This document shows, piece after piece, positions 26,761 through 34,239 of a stretch of DNA of 64,000 bases. How positions within the stretch are numbered: position 1 is the first letter of the stretch; each line of letters starts with the position of its first letter. This DNA is from Flavobacteriaceae bacterium UBA7302 (GTDB taxonomy: Bacteria > Bacteroidota > Bacteroidia > Flavobacteriales > Flavobacteriaceae). Under the pieces are notes generated by a model. It was not told where the DNA came from, searched no databases, and was given only the letters and a program-made list of their open reading frames with translations. The stretch covers positions 49,828-113,827 of the forward strand of contig DKQS01000005.1 of assembly GCA_002471825.1 (NCBI GenBank), given 5' to 3'. The translations under genes and the position numbers were made by a program.

Positions 26761-27216
26761 CTAGGCTTTCACCTTTAAACTCCACTCGAATTTAAAGCGA
26801 CATACCTCTACTCCATCTTGATTGTTTCCTACTGAGGTCATTATAATTTTCTGTCCTTCGCCTGAAGAGATAGACTTTTCTATAGCTGCATCTACAGCTT
26901 CACCCTCCGCACAGTGAAAACGAATCTTCCCAGTTGCCTTTTTAAAAAAACTCCCTTCTTGATGGGTGACCAACATGGAAACATTCTTTCCTGAATTTTG
27001 AATGGATTGTATCACAAGCACACCAGTACTCATCTCTGCAGCCATCCCTTGAGCCGCCCAAAACAAACTACGAAACGGATTCTGATTGATCCAACGATGC
27101 CGAATGATTACCGTTGCTTCTTCTTTAGATAATGATTGAACTCGCACCCCTCCGAAGAAAGCTAGGGGCAATTTGAAAAGCATGAATCGATTGATCTTAC
27201 CTGGTGTAATTGTCAT
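26761..27216 (-). CDS. DUF4442 family protein (hotdog-fold, thioesterase-like)
   Basis: A 151-residue protein of the DUF4442 family, related to hotdog-fold acyl-CoA thioesterases. Family features are the start PGKINRFMLFKLPLAFFGGV, RHRWINQNPFRSLFWAAQGMAAE (the hotdog central helix) and an intact beta-sheet C-terminus. The ATG at 27216 is preferred over the one at 27267 because the promoter (27236-27267) lies between them and family members begin here. Substrate unknown. It shares an upstream region with the divergent DUF4870 gene. Confidence 0.82.
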   Translation of the reverse strand: MTITPGKINRFMLFKLPLAFFGGVRVQSLSKEEATVIIRHRWINQNPFRSLFWAAQGMAAEMSTGVLVIQSIQNSGKNVSMLVTHQEGSFFKKATGKIRFHCAEGEAVDAAIEKSISSGEGQKIIMTSVGNNQDGVEVCRFKFEWSLKVKA

Positions 27217-27235
27217 AACAAATGATTGAACGGTT

Positions 27236-27267
27236 CGAAGATAATCATTCTCAGAGGAAGATTTCAA
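27236..27267 (-). promoter_or_regulatory. promoter of the DUF4442 gene
   Basis: On the minus strand, TTG (27267-27265), 21 bases, then TATCTTCG (27243-27236), a TAnnTTYG element. This places the RNA start just before the ATG at 27216. Confidence 0.55.
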
Positions 27268-27300
27268 ATGTTAACAAAACGTTAATTATAGTACTATGTA

Positions 27301-27332
27301 TTGCATAATACCTTTTTTTGGATGTATATTTG
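27301..27332 (+). promoter_or_regulatory. promoter of the DUF4870/PadR/PspC operon
   Basis: TTG (27301-27303), 21 bases, then TATATTTG (27325-27332), an exact consensus, 28 bases before the DUF4870 start codon. It is back-to-back with the DUF4442 promoter. Confidence 0.65.
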
Positions 27333-27360
27333 CATAAGAAAGTATTATATCAACCAAAAA

Positions 27361-27795
27361 ATGAAATACAACAACGACAACACCAATGGATTTCTTATTC
27401 ATGCTTCTGCCTTTGCAGGATTGATTTTTCCCTTTGGAAACATTATTACTCCATTTATTGCATGGCAAACGCTCAAGGATCGAAGTCCATATTTAGACCA
27501 CCACGGCAAAGAGGCTGTTAATTTTAATATTAGTTATTCCATCTATATATTCATTTTATCAGCCGTCTTCGTGCCATTTACAATATCTACCTTCTTCCAT
27601 GACTTTTGGAATTGGAACAACTTTGGAAGGATCAATATAGATATTGACAGTTTTAACATTTTCGGATTTGTAGGCTTGGCTACCCTAGCGGGAATTTTGA
27701 CCCTAGTAGTTATTGCCCTCACCATTGTTGCGGCATTAAAAGCCAAAGAAGGTGAGTTTTACAAATATCCGTTTACCATTAAGTTTATAAAATAA
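27361..27795 (+). CDS. DUF4870 family membrane protein
   Basis: A 144-residue integral membrane protein with three or four hydrophobic helices (about 10-32, 58-80, 100-128). It has the family pattern GFLIHASAFAGLIFPFGNI followed by AWQTLKDRSPYLDHHGKEAV. DUF4870 (Tic20-like) proteins have no known function. The ATG at 27361 follows a full promoter. It is the first gene of a run with PadR, PspC and GIN-domain genes, spaced 10 bases from PadR, which suggests one envelope-related operon. Confidence 0.88.
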   Translation: MKYNNDNTNGFLIHASAFAGLIFPFGNIITPFIAWQTLKDRSPYLDHHGKEAVNFNISYSIYIFILSAVFVPFTISTFFHDFWNWNNFGRINIDIDSFNIFGFVGLATLAGILTLVVIALTIVAALKAKEGEFYKYPFTIKFIK

Positions 27796-27805
27796 CCCAC
27801 AATAC

Positions 27806-28150
27806 ATGAAAATAGAAAACACAAAAGCCCAGATGCGAAAAGGGGTTTTGGAGTTCTGTATTCTCTCCATATTAAAACATGGTGATGCTTACACTTCAGA
27901 AATCTTATCCGCATTAAAACAAGCAGAGATGATTGTGGTTGAAGGTACCATTTATCCATTATTGACCCGTCTTAAAAATGCAGGTTTACTAACCTACAGA
28001 TGGGAAGAATCAACCTCAGGTCCACCACGTAAGTACTATGTTCTTACCGAAACCGGTGGAATGTTTCTCAAGGAATTAGATAAAACATGGAACAATTTAG
28101 TAACGGCTGTCAATCAAGTAACCAACAACAAAAAGAGCGAAAATGAATAA
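27806..28150 (+). CDS. PadR family transcriptional regulator
   Basis: A 114-residue winged-helix regulator of the short PadR class: RKGVLEFCILSILKHGDAYTS (helix 1-2), VVEGTIYPLLTRLKNAGLLT (recognition helix) and the wing with SGPPRKYYVLTETG. PadR proteins of this size are dimeric repressors. Its stop overlaps the start of the PspC gene by eight bases, so the two are co-translated, and it probably represses this operon. The same pairing of PadR with a PspC-domain membrane protein is common in Bacteroidota. Confidence 0.93.
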   Translation: MKIENTKAQMRKGVLEFCILSILKHGDAYTSEILSALKQAEMIVVEGTIYPLLTRLKNAGLLTYRWEESTSGPPRKYYVLTETGGMFLKELDKTWNNLVTAVNQVTNNKKSENE

Positions 28151-29849
28151 AACAATAAACATAAATCTTGGTGGTTTTTTCTTCCATATCGATGAAACCG
28201 CCTATCAAAAGCTAAAGCGATATTTAGAAGCTATTTCTAAATCACTTAGCGACGATCCACAAGGGAAAAATGAAATCATTGCCGACATTGAGGCAAGAAT
28301 CAGCGAACTTCTTTCTGAAAAAATTACGGATGCACGTCAAGTTGTCAACGAGGGCGACATTGATGAAATCATCAAAATCATGGGTCAGCCTGAAGATTAT
28401 AACGATGCTGAAGAGGCTTACAGCCAATCTAGTTACTCCTACGAAAGAAACTATAGTACTGGTAAAAAGCTATTCAGAGATCCGGATGATAAGTTCCTAG
28501 GCGGTGTTGCCTCTGGTTTGTCACATTATATTGGCATAGACGTCATTTGGGTGCGATTGGCTTTATTGGCCTTATTCTTCGGAGCCGGATTTGGATTCTT
28601 GATCTACGTAATTCTTTGGATCTTACTTCCTGAGGCCAGAACCACTGCCGAAAAACTGCAGATGGAAGGTACTCCAATCAATATCGACAATATCGAACGA
28701 AAGATTCGTGACGAATTTAAAAACGTATCCGATAATGTAAAAGATGTTGCCAATCAAGCTTCCGAAAAAATTAAAGCGGGAGCCAATGAAATCTCTGAAA
28801 AGGTCAATGAAAACTTCTCGGGAAAGGCAAGAAAAAATAATGGTGCAGAAGACTTCTTCTCTACAATAGGGAAAATCATCTTGGTGTTTTTCAAAATCAT
28901 TGGAAAATTCATCGGGTTCATTTTAGTAGTTGTCGCTGCGGCTGTTATTTTATCACTAATCATTAGTGGGTTTTCCGTAGGCAGTTTGGAATTTTTAGAG
29001 ATTGATGGTGAGTTCCTACATTATCCGCCATTCTTCTATGATTCGGTATTACCAAAATGGTTGTTAACCTTGGCTGTTTTCCTTTTGGTTGGTATTCCAT
29101 TCTTATTGTTATTCATCTTAGGATTGCGAATCTTATCAAGCAGTGTACGTAAGTTGAACAAAGCTACCTCCCTCACCCTTTTGGGTATTTGGTTAGCCGC
29201 TTTATTAACGCTCGTGTTTACAGGCTTGGAATTTGGAACTTCACATGCGAAAGAAGGAAGTACGGTTCAAAAAGAAGCTTTGGCCATTCAACCTCAGGAT
29301 ACCTTAACCATTAAAATGGTGAATAATGATGACCTAATCTACAGACACAACTTAAGACGTAGCTCTCGAGTTGAAGAGATTACAATCGAAGGGAACAACT
29401 TCATCTATTCCAACTATATCAAAGTTGATGTGAAGAAAAGTAACGAAGAAGGTGCGTATTTATTGATTGAAAGAGAGTCGAGAGGACGAAACACAAGCAT
29501 GGCGAAGGCCAATGCCGAAAAGATCAAGTACAATTTTAATCTTTCGGATAAGACCTTAATATTGGATGCCTATTTCCTTTCGGAATTCAAGAACATTTGG
29601 AAAGAAGAGCAAGTGAAAGCAACCGTCTTTTTACCAGAGAATGTGAACGTATTTATTGACAATAGCGCCAAAAACTTTTTGTACTACACAGAAAACAAGC
29701 AAGAAATCTATTACAAAGACATGGGGAATCATCATTTCATCATGACAGATACGGTTTTGGATTGCACAGATTGTGTAGAAGAAAAGGAGGAAAAGAAAGA
29801 AAAACCAGTAAAAAAAGAAAAGAAAACAGAAATAGAGGAAACTATTTAA
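28143..29849 (+). CDS. PspC domain-containing membrane protein
   Basis: A 568-residue inner-membrane protein. Residues 1-85 are a soluble HAAS-like region (NLGGFFFHIDETAYQKLKRY and ADIEARISELLSEKI). Residues about 107-170 are the PspC domain (DPDDKFLGGVASGLSHYIG then a transmembrane helix and WILLPEA). After a charged helical linker come three further transmembrane helices (about 245-275, 295-325, 340-360). A beta-rich domain follows and the chain ends in a Lys/Glu tail. PspC domains take part in envelope-stress sensing in proteobacteria; here the partner is the GIN-domain lipoprotein downstream. The function of the whole protein is not known. Confidence 0.9.
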   Translation: MNKTININLGGFFFHIDETAYQKLKRYLEAISKSLSDDPQGKNEIIADIEARISELLSEKITDARQVVNEGDIDEIIKIMGQPEDYNDAEEAYSQSSYSYERNYSTGKKLFRDPDDKFLGGVASGLSHYIGIDVIWVRLALLALFFGAGFGFLIYVILWILLPEARTTAEKLQMEGTPINIDNIERKIRDEFKNVSDNVKDVANQASEKIKAGANEISEKVNENFSGKARKNNGAEDFFSTIGKIILVFFKIIGKFIGFILVVVAAAVILSLIISGFSVGSLEFLEIDGEFLHYPPFFYDSVLPKWLLTLAVFLLVGIPFLLLFILGLRILSSSVRKLNKATSLTLLGIWLAALLTLVFTGLEFGTSHAKEGSTVQKEALAIQPQDTLTIKMVNNDDLIYRHNLRRSSRVEEITIEGNNFIYSNYIKVDVKKSNEEGAYLLIERESRGRNTSMAKANAEKIKYNFNLSDKTLILDAYFLSEFKNIWKEEQVKATVFLPENVNVFIDNSAKNFLYYTENKQEIYYKDMGNHHFIMTDTVLDCTDCVEEKEEKKEKPVKKEKKTEIEETI

Positions 29850-29943
29850 CAGTTCGTCAGGGAATTCATACAGTCCAGTACGAATTCCTTGGAGAAACCT
29901 CAAAACCAGCAGAAATTAGCCATATCAATTAAAAACAGTAATC

Positions 29944-30660
29944 ATGAAAAAAAATCTAATCATATTATTTCTTGGGGTATTGACACTAAGTTCTTGCTCA
30001 ATAGACATGATGAATCGTGTCAACGGAAATAGAAATGTAACCACTCAAAACAGGACCACCGGAGAGGAGTTTACGAGCATTCGAGTAAGTAGTGGTTTGG
30101 ATCTTCATTTAACACAAGGCACTAAGAATAGTGTGGTTGTGGAGGCCGATGAAAACTTACAAGACATCATCATCACTGAAGTTAGAGACGGAGTTTTAAA
30201 AATCTATACCGACAAGAATATCTGGAGAGCAGCTTCAAGAAAAGTATTGGTAACCTGTACCGATATTGAAGCCATCACAGCAACCAGTGGTAGTGATGTA
30301 TATGGTAAATCGGTAATCAACGCCAAAAGCTTAAAAGTAACTTCAACAAGTGGAGCTGATGTTCGTTTGGAAGTAGCAGCGGAAAACGTAGAAACAAAAT
30401 CAACTAGTGGTTCTAATATTAGAATCAAAGGAAATACCATTACCCATTCATCCAAAGCAACCAGTGGCGCGTCTATTGATGCATACGGACTCCTTAGTAA
30501 AGATGTAACGGTAAATGTTTCTAGTGGAGCCGATATCAATATCCATGCTTCGGAATCATTAAATGCAAAGGCATCTAGTGGAGGTGATATCGACGTGAAA
30601 GGAAACCCTAAAAAGGTAACTAAGAAATCTTCCTCAGGAGGAAGTGTTTCTTCTAAATAA
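29944..30660 (+). CDS. GIN-domain (DUF2807) lipoprotein
   Basis: A 238-residue lipoprotein with lipobox LTLSSCSID (Cys19). The mature part is a right-handed beta-helix-like GIN domain (about 45-235) with recurring short units containing TSG or SSG (TSGSDVY, TSGADVR, TSGSNIR, SSGADIN, SSGGDID), one turn per repeat. It was formerly called putative auto-transporter adhesin, but it has no translocator and adhesion is unproven. It follows the PspC gene by 94 bases and belongs to the same cassette. Confidence 0.9.
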   Translation: MKKNLIILFLGVLTLSSCSIDMMNRVNGNRNVTTQNRTTGEEFTSIRVSSGLDLHLTQGTKNSVVVEADENLQDIIITEVRDGVLKIYTDKNIWRAASRKVLVTCTDIEAITATSGSDVYGKSVINAKSLKVTSTSGADVRLEVAAENVETKSTSGSNIRIKGNTITHSSKATSGASIDAYGLLSKDVTVNVSSGADINIHASESLNAKASSGGDIDVKGNPKKVTKKSSSGGSVSSK

Positions 30661-30705
30661 ATCAATCAACAGCGGAACAATCAATCAACCAAAAATCAAC
30701 CCATC

Positions 30706-30783
30706 ATGTACACAGCAATAGTAGAGTTCGTAATGTATACTTCAGCATTACTCTTTGATCTCCTTAAAAATTTAGTTTGTTAG
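30706..30783 (+). CDS. possible 25-residue peptide after the GIN gene, doubtful
   Basis: A short frame from ATG 30706 (starts MYTAIVEFVMYTSALLFDLL) encodes one hydrophobic helix and stops at 30783, upstream of a terminator-like hairpin. It could be a single-span membrane peptide at the end of the PspC cassette or chance. No family recognised. Confidence 0.18.
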   Translation: MYTAIVEFVMYTSALLFDLLKNLVC

Positions 30784-30831
30784 TTATATACGAAACTAAT
30801 ACTTGGTTTTTTATTAGTTTACTTGGTAAGA

Positions 30832-30862
30832 CGTCGTTTGCAAAAACGACGCTTACTTTTTT
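30832..30862 (+). terminator. terminator of the PadR/PspC/GIN cassette
   Basis: CGTCGTTT (30832-30839) and AAACGACG (30844-30851) form an 8-base-pair stem with loop GCAA, followed by CTTACTTTTTT. This makes a long reading of the next frame from TTG 30823 unlikely. Confidence 0.65.
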
Positions 30863-30897
30863 ATATATTTAGGAACTCAATCATTACTAACAAATTA

Positions 30898-31245
30898 TTG
30901 TCGACCCACTACTTAGATATCATCTCGAGAGTTATTACGGATCTCGAAAATTTTCCTCAAAATCCAGAAAGAGGTAATGATATGCTAAATAAATCTCTCA
31001 ATTCAGTAAGAGGAATGCAAGATTATTTCACGAAATTCCTGGAAGGTTCGGATAGCTCCAAAAATCCGATTCAACAGCAAATACTATCTCATATCACCAA
31101 GTCAAAAATATTATTGGCAAAGGGAAAAAATCAATACCGCCTTTACGAGGTGAAAAACGAGCCTAAATTCTTAAGCGACACCAAAAAAACTATTCAAGAA
31201 GCATTAATTTACTTAAGAGAAATCAAAATCAATTTAGATAAATAA
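30898..31245 (+). CDS. hypothetical protein, start uncertain
   Basis: An open frame ending at 31245 with no ATG near its beginning. TTG 30898 gives 115 residues. The first ATG (30982) gives a shorter chain. A start at TTG 30823 lies inside a terminator hairpin and adds an Arg/Lys-rich stretch that looks non-coding. A -7-like TATATTTA at 30864-30871 favours a start after about 30878. The protein is hydrophilic and helical (SLNSVRGMQDYFTKFLEG, FLSDTKKTIQEALIYLREIK), without signal or membrane segment. I do not recognise it. Confidence 0.5.
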   Translation: MSTHYLDIISRVITDLENFPQNPERGNDMLNKSLNSVRGMQDYFTKFLEGSDSSKNPIQQQILSHITKSKILLAKGKNQYRLYEVKNEPKFLSDTKKTIQEALIYLREIKINLDK

Positions 31246-31255
31246 TCGTCGACGT

Positions 31256-31672
31256 TTACTTCTTTTTCTTCTTTTTCAACTGTTCGTTGATATCGGATAT
31301 ATGTAAACTCAAAGCATCTACAGAAATCTGAATTTCACGAATCAACAGAGCCAACGAAATAATCAATAAAATCAAGGCCAATCCGAAGACATAAACTGCA
31401 ATTTTATGGAATTCAATGTAAATCAAAAACATGGTCAAGACGCACAACAACAAGCTTGCAATGCCCAAAATTTGCATCCAACGGGTAAGTTGCAATCGAG
31501 TACTCAAATTCCGTATTTGATCTAACAACATATCATCTTTTCGCTCTTTGTATTTGGCATGTAAATTCCGAACCACTGCGGCATAGGCCAAAAATCGATT
31601 GGTGTAGGCCAGCATGATCAATGAAATTGCCGAAAACAATAATGCGGGAGTGGTTAATGATAAAGCATTCAT
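31256..31672 (-). CDS. DUF2721 family membrane protein
   Basis: A 138-residue membrane protein with three hydrophobic helices (about 6-32, 62-85, 88-110). It has the DUF2721 pattern TTPALLFSAISLIMLAYTNR followed by RFLAYAAVVRNLH in the loop, and a C-terminal poly-lysine tail (seven Lys at the end). The family is widespread and of unknown function. It is a single gene, divergent from the dipeptidase gene, with only 38 bases between starts, and convergent to the hypothetical gene downstream. Confidence 0.82.
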   Translation of the reverse strand: MNALSLTTPALLFSAISLIMLAYTNRFLAYAAVVRNLHAKYKERKDDMLLDQIRNLSTRLQLTRWMQILGIASLLLCVLTMFLIYIEFHKIAVYVFGLALILLIISLALLIREIQISVDALSLHISDINEQLKKKKKK

Positions 31673-31680
31673 AATTGTTG

Positions 31681-31688
31681 TACTTTTG
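31681..31688 (+). promoter_or_regulatory. candidate -7 element of the dipeptidase gene
   Basis: TACTTTTG, an exact TAnnTTTG match, 22 bases before the start codon. No clear -33 TTG at the usual spacing. Confidence 0.4.
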
Positions 31689-31710
31689 ATTGAAAGGTTA
31701 AAACTAAGGT

Positions 31711-32379
31711 ATGAATAAAATTCTGGGAATCGTTTTTCTACTGATTATTTCACTCGGATTCGCTCAAGAGAAACCCAAAGAATTTGTGTATTTATACGAC
31801 GTTGATCCGAGCATCAAAATGGAGCTGCGCTACATCACTTCCAACAACTTTATTGGCCGACCAATTGATGGGTACCTCCGTTCCGTAATCATTGTAACCA
31901 AACCTACGGCCATCGCCTTGAAGAAAGTCCAAAAAGAATTAAAAGAAAAGGGATTCAGTTTAAAAATTTTTGATGCATACAGACCACAGCAAGCAGTCGA
32001 TCATTTTGTAAGATGGGCCAAGGTTTTGAAGGATACTATCAAAAAGAGTGAATTTTATCCTGATGTACCCAAAAGTCAACTTTTCAATCTGGGATACATC
32101 GCTTCCAAATCCGGTCACTCAAGAGGAAGCACAGTGGACCTAACAATGGCTGATTTGAAGACTGGAAAAGAATTAGACATGGGTAGTCCTTTTGATTTCT
32201 TCGGAACCGAATCGCATCCTTTTTATAAAGGAATTGATAAGAATCAAATCAAAAACCGAATGATGCTCCGGAATGCAATGCTCAAACACGGTTTCAAGCC
32301 TTATGAAAATGAATGGTGGCACTTCACCCTTAGAGATGAACCATTTCCAAAAACCTATTTCAATTTCCCCGTGAAATAA
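31711..32379 (+). CDS. D-alanyl-D-alanine dipeptidase, M15D family (VanX/DdpX-like)
   Basis: A zinc metallopeptidase that hydrolyses D-Ala-D-Ala, here exported: residues 1-18 are a signal peptide ending GFAQ. Zinc and catalytic motifs are complete: SGHSRGSTVDL with His136 and Asp143, and NEWWHF with catalytic Glu201 and zinc ligand His204. Arg91 in FDAYRPQQA is the conserved transition-state Arg. The 222 residues fit the DdpX/VanX family plus signal. With a periplasmic location it more likely serves peptidoglycan recycling than vancomycin resistance, and no vanH or vanA is nearby. Confidence 0.92.
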   Translation: MNKILGIVFLLIISLGFAQEKPKEFVYLYDVDPSIKMELRYITSNNFIGRPIDGYLRSVIIVTKPTAIALKKVQKELKEKGFSLKIFDAYRPQQAVDHFVRWAKVLKDTIKKSEFYPDVPKSQLFNLGYIASKSGHSRGSTVDLTMADLKTGKELDMGSPFDFFGTESHPFYKGIDKNQIKNRMMLRNAMLKHGFKPYENEWWHFTLRDEPFPKTYFNFPVK

Positions 32380-32422
32380 TTCATTTTAACATTCTTTACA
32401 CAATCTAGTTCAAATAAGGCAT

Positions 32423-32430
32423 TATCTTTG
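32423..32430 (+). promoter_or_regulatory. candidate -7 element of the secreted-protein gene
   Basis: TATCTTTG, an exact TAnnTTTG match, 16 bases before the ATG at 32447. The -33 element is weak. Confidence 0.4.
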
Positions 32431-32446
32431 ATGCTATAATTGGTAT

Positions 32447-33118
32447 ATGAAAGACATTCGATTTCACATAGTACTTATAGGATTAATTTTCTTTTCACTA
32501 AATACTTCTGCTCAATTAGACAAGACAAAAAAGGGCGGAGAAAAAGGAAAAATTAAGGCCATTGTTTTGAAAAATGCTAAAAAAGTAAACAAACCAAAGT
32601 CCATCGACTTAAATGGAACTGGTGGTTTTCAAAAAGCATATGAAAAAGAACAGCGTAAACTTCGCCAACAACAACAAGATCAAAAGATCAATAACAAGGG
32701 TATTTTAACCCAGGCCAAGTTGAGTGAAGAACGCTTCATGAAGAACTTCAAGAAAATCAACGGACAGTACATGTATCCGAAAATCGATCAAGATTTGGGG
32801 AGTGTACACACCAACTCTGCCAGTGTGAACATTATTTGTCGTGATTTTCAATATCCAGACGGTGACCGCGTCACTATTTTGGTGAACGGTGTGCCTGTTG
32901 TAATGAATATTGTCCTCAAACAACGCTACCAAAAATTCAACATTCCGCTTGAAGTCGGACTCAACCGAATTGCTTTTATGGCACTGAATCAGGGAACTTC
33001 AGGTCCGAATACTGCCGCCTTCAAAGTTTACAATGACGCTGGTATGCTTCTCTCTTCCAATGAATGGAATTTAGCCACTGGTGCTAAGGCAACTTTAGTG
33101 GTAGCCAAAGACAAATAA
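32447..33118 (+). CDS. secreted protein of unknown function
   Basis: A 223-residue exported protein with a signal peptide (about residues 1-22, ending TSAQ). It has a Lys/Gln-rich helical segment (about 25-100, including EKEQRKLRQQQQDQKINN) and a C-terminal beta domain (about 110-220) with FQYPDGDRVTILVNGVPV and GLNRIAFMALNQGTSGPNTA, which looks like a small immunoglobulin-like or carbohydrate-binding sandwich. No known family is recognised. It is a single gene between the dipeptidase and the pyruvate dehydrogenase operon. Confidence 0.7.
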   Translation: MKDIRFHIVLIGLIFFSLNTSAQLDKTKKGGEKGKIKAIVLKNAKKVNKPKSIDLNGTGGFQKAYEKEQRKLRQQQQDQKINNKGILTQAKLSEERFMKNFKKINGQYMYPKIDQDLGSVHTNSASVNIICRDFQYPDGDRVTILVNGVPVVMNIVLKQRYQKFNIPLEVGLNRIAFMALNQGTSGPNTAAFKVYNDAGMLLSSNEWNLATGAKATLVVAKDK

Positions 33119-33184
33119 AAGGCCTCCGAAAACGTTAGCGTTAAAAAGGGTTACATCCAGTTTTTTTATTCTACTCAAAAGATT

Positions 33185-33192
33185 TATTTTTG
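33185..33192 (+). promoter_or_regulatory. candidate -7 element of the pdhA-pdhC operon
   Basis: TATTTTTG, exact consensus, 54 bases before pdhA. At the 21-base upstream spacing the sequence is TTT instead of TTG. Confidence 0.45.
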
Positions 33193-33246
33193 TTTTCAAT
33201 CTATTTTTTAGAGGAAAAAAACAAACACTAACAACATCATTTTAAA

Positions 33247-34236
33247 ATGAAGAAAGTCACTAAAGAGACGTACTTGCAATGGTATAAAGACATGCTGTTT
33301 TGGAGAAAATTTGAAGACAAGTTGGCTTCTGTTTACATCCAGCAAAAAGTACGAGGATTCCTACATCTTTACAACGGTCAAGAAGCGGTATTAGCTGGTG
33401 CTTTACACGCCATGGATTTAACAAAAGACAAGATGATTACGGCCTACCGAAATCACGTTCAGCCTATTGGAATGGGCGAAGATCCAAAAAGAGTAATGGC
33501 CGAGTTGTACGGTAAAGCAACAGGTACTTCCAAAGGGATGGGAGGATCCATGCATATTTTCTCAAAGGAATTCCGTTTTTACGGAGGACACGGAATTGTA
33601 GGTGGTCAGATTCCTTTAGGAGCTGGAATTGCCTTTGGTGACAAATACAAAGGAAACGATGCAGTGACCCTAACCTACTTTGGTGATGGAGCTGCTAGAC
33701 AAGGTTCATTGCACGAAGCTTTCAATTTAGCGATGTTGTGGAAATTGCCAGTGGTTTTTATTTGTGAGAACAATGGATACGCTATGGGTACTTCGGTTGA
33801 AAGAACCGCCAATCACAACGATATTTGGAAATTAGGTTTGGGTTACGAAATGCCTTGTGGACCAGTTGACGGAATGAATCCAGTGAAAGTAGCAGAAGCA
33901 GTTGACGATGCTATCCAAAGAGCTAGACGAGGTGACGGTCCAACTTTCTTAGAAATGAAAACTTACCGTTATCGTGGTCACTCCATGTCTGATGCACAGC
34001 ATTACAGAACAAAAGATGAAGTTGAGGAGTACAAGAAAATTGATCCGATTACACAAGTATTGAATATCATTCAAGAAAAAAATTACGCTACGGAAGAAGA
34101 AATCAAAGCAATTGATAAAGAGGTAAAACAAATGGTGAAAGAATGTGAAAAATTCGCTGATGAATCACCATTCCCAGAGCCACAGCAATTGTACGACGTA
34201 GTTTACGAACAAGAAGATTATCCTTTTATAAGTTAA
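33247..34236 (+). CDS. pdhA: pyruvate dehydrogenase E1 component, alpha subunit
   Basis: The thiamine-diphosphate-binding subunit of the alpha2beta2 E1 that decarboxylates pyruvate. The 329 residues contain GGHGIVGGQIPLGAGIAFG, the ThDP/Mg2+ motif from YFGDGAARQG to ICENNGY, and the loop YRYRGHSMSDAQHYRTKDEV that contacts E2-lipoyl substrate and carries the phosphorylation-site serine in mitochondrial homologues. It is three bases upstream of the E2 gene. No E1 beta gene is adjacent, so pdhB must be elsewhere, as is common in Flavobacteriia. Confidence 0.95.
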   Translation: MKKVTKETYLQWYKDMLFWRKFEDKLASVYIQQKVRGFLHLYNGQEAVLAGALHAMDLTKDKMITAYRNHVQPIGMGEDPKRVMAELYGKATGTSKGMGGSMHIFSKEFRFYGGHGIVGGQIPLGAGIAFGDKYKGNDAVTLTYFGDGAARQGSLHEAFNLAMLWKLPVVFICENNGYAMGTSVERTANHNDIWKLGLGYEMPCGPVDGMNPVKVAEAVDDAIQRARRGDGPTFLEMKTYRYRGHSMSDAQHYRTKDEVEEYKKIDPITQVLNIIQEKNYATEEEIKAIDKEVKQMVKECEKFADESPFPEPQQLYDVVYEQEDYPFIS

Positions 34237-34239
34237 TAT

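Noticed and set aside
30204..30665. 153-codon open frame on the minus strand over the GIN lipoprotein gene
   Set aside because: It lies entirely over a well-supported plus-strand gene with a lipobox and regular repeats. Its Leu/Pro/Ser-rich translation is what the repeat units give on the opposite strand.
31711..32379. Vancomycin-resistance gene vanX
   Set aside because: The protein has a signal peptide and no vanH/vanA/vanRS neighbours, so a resistance role is not supported despite the intact catalytic motifs.
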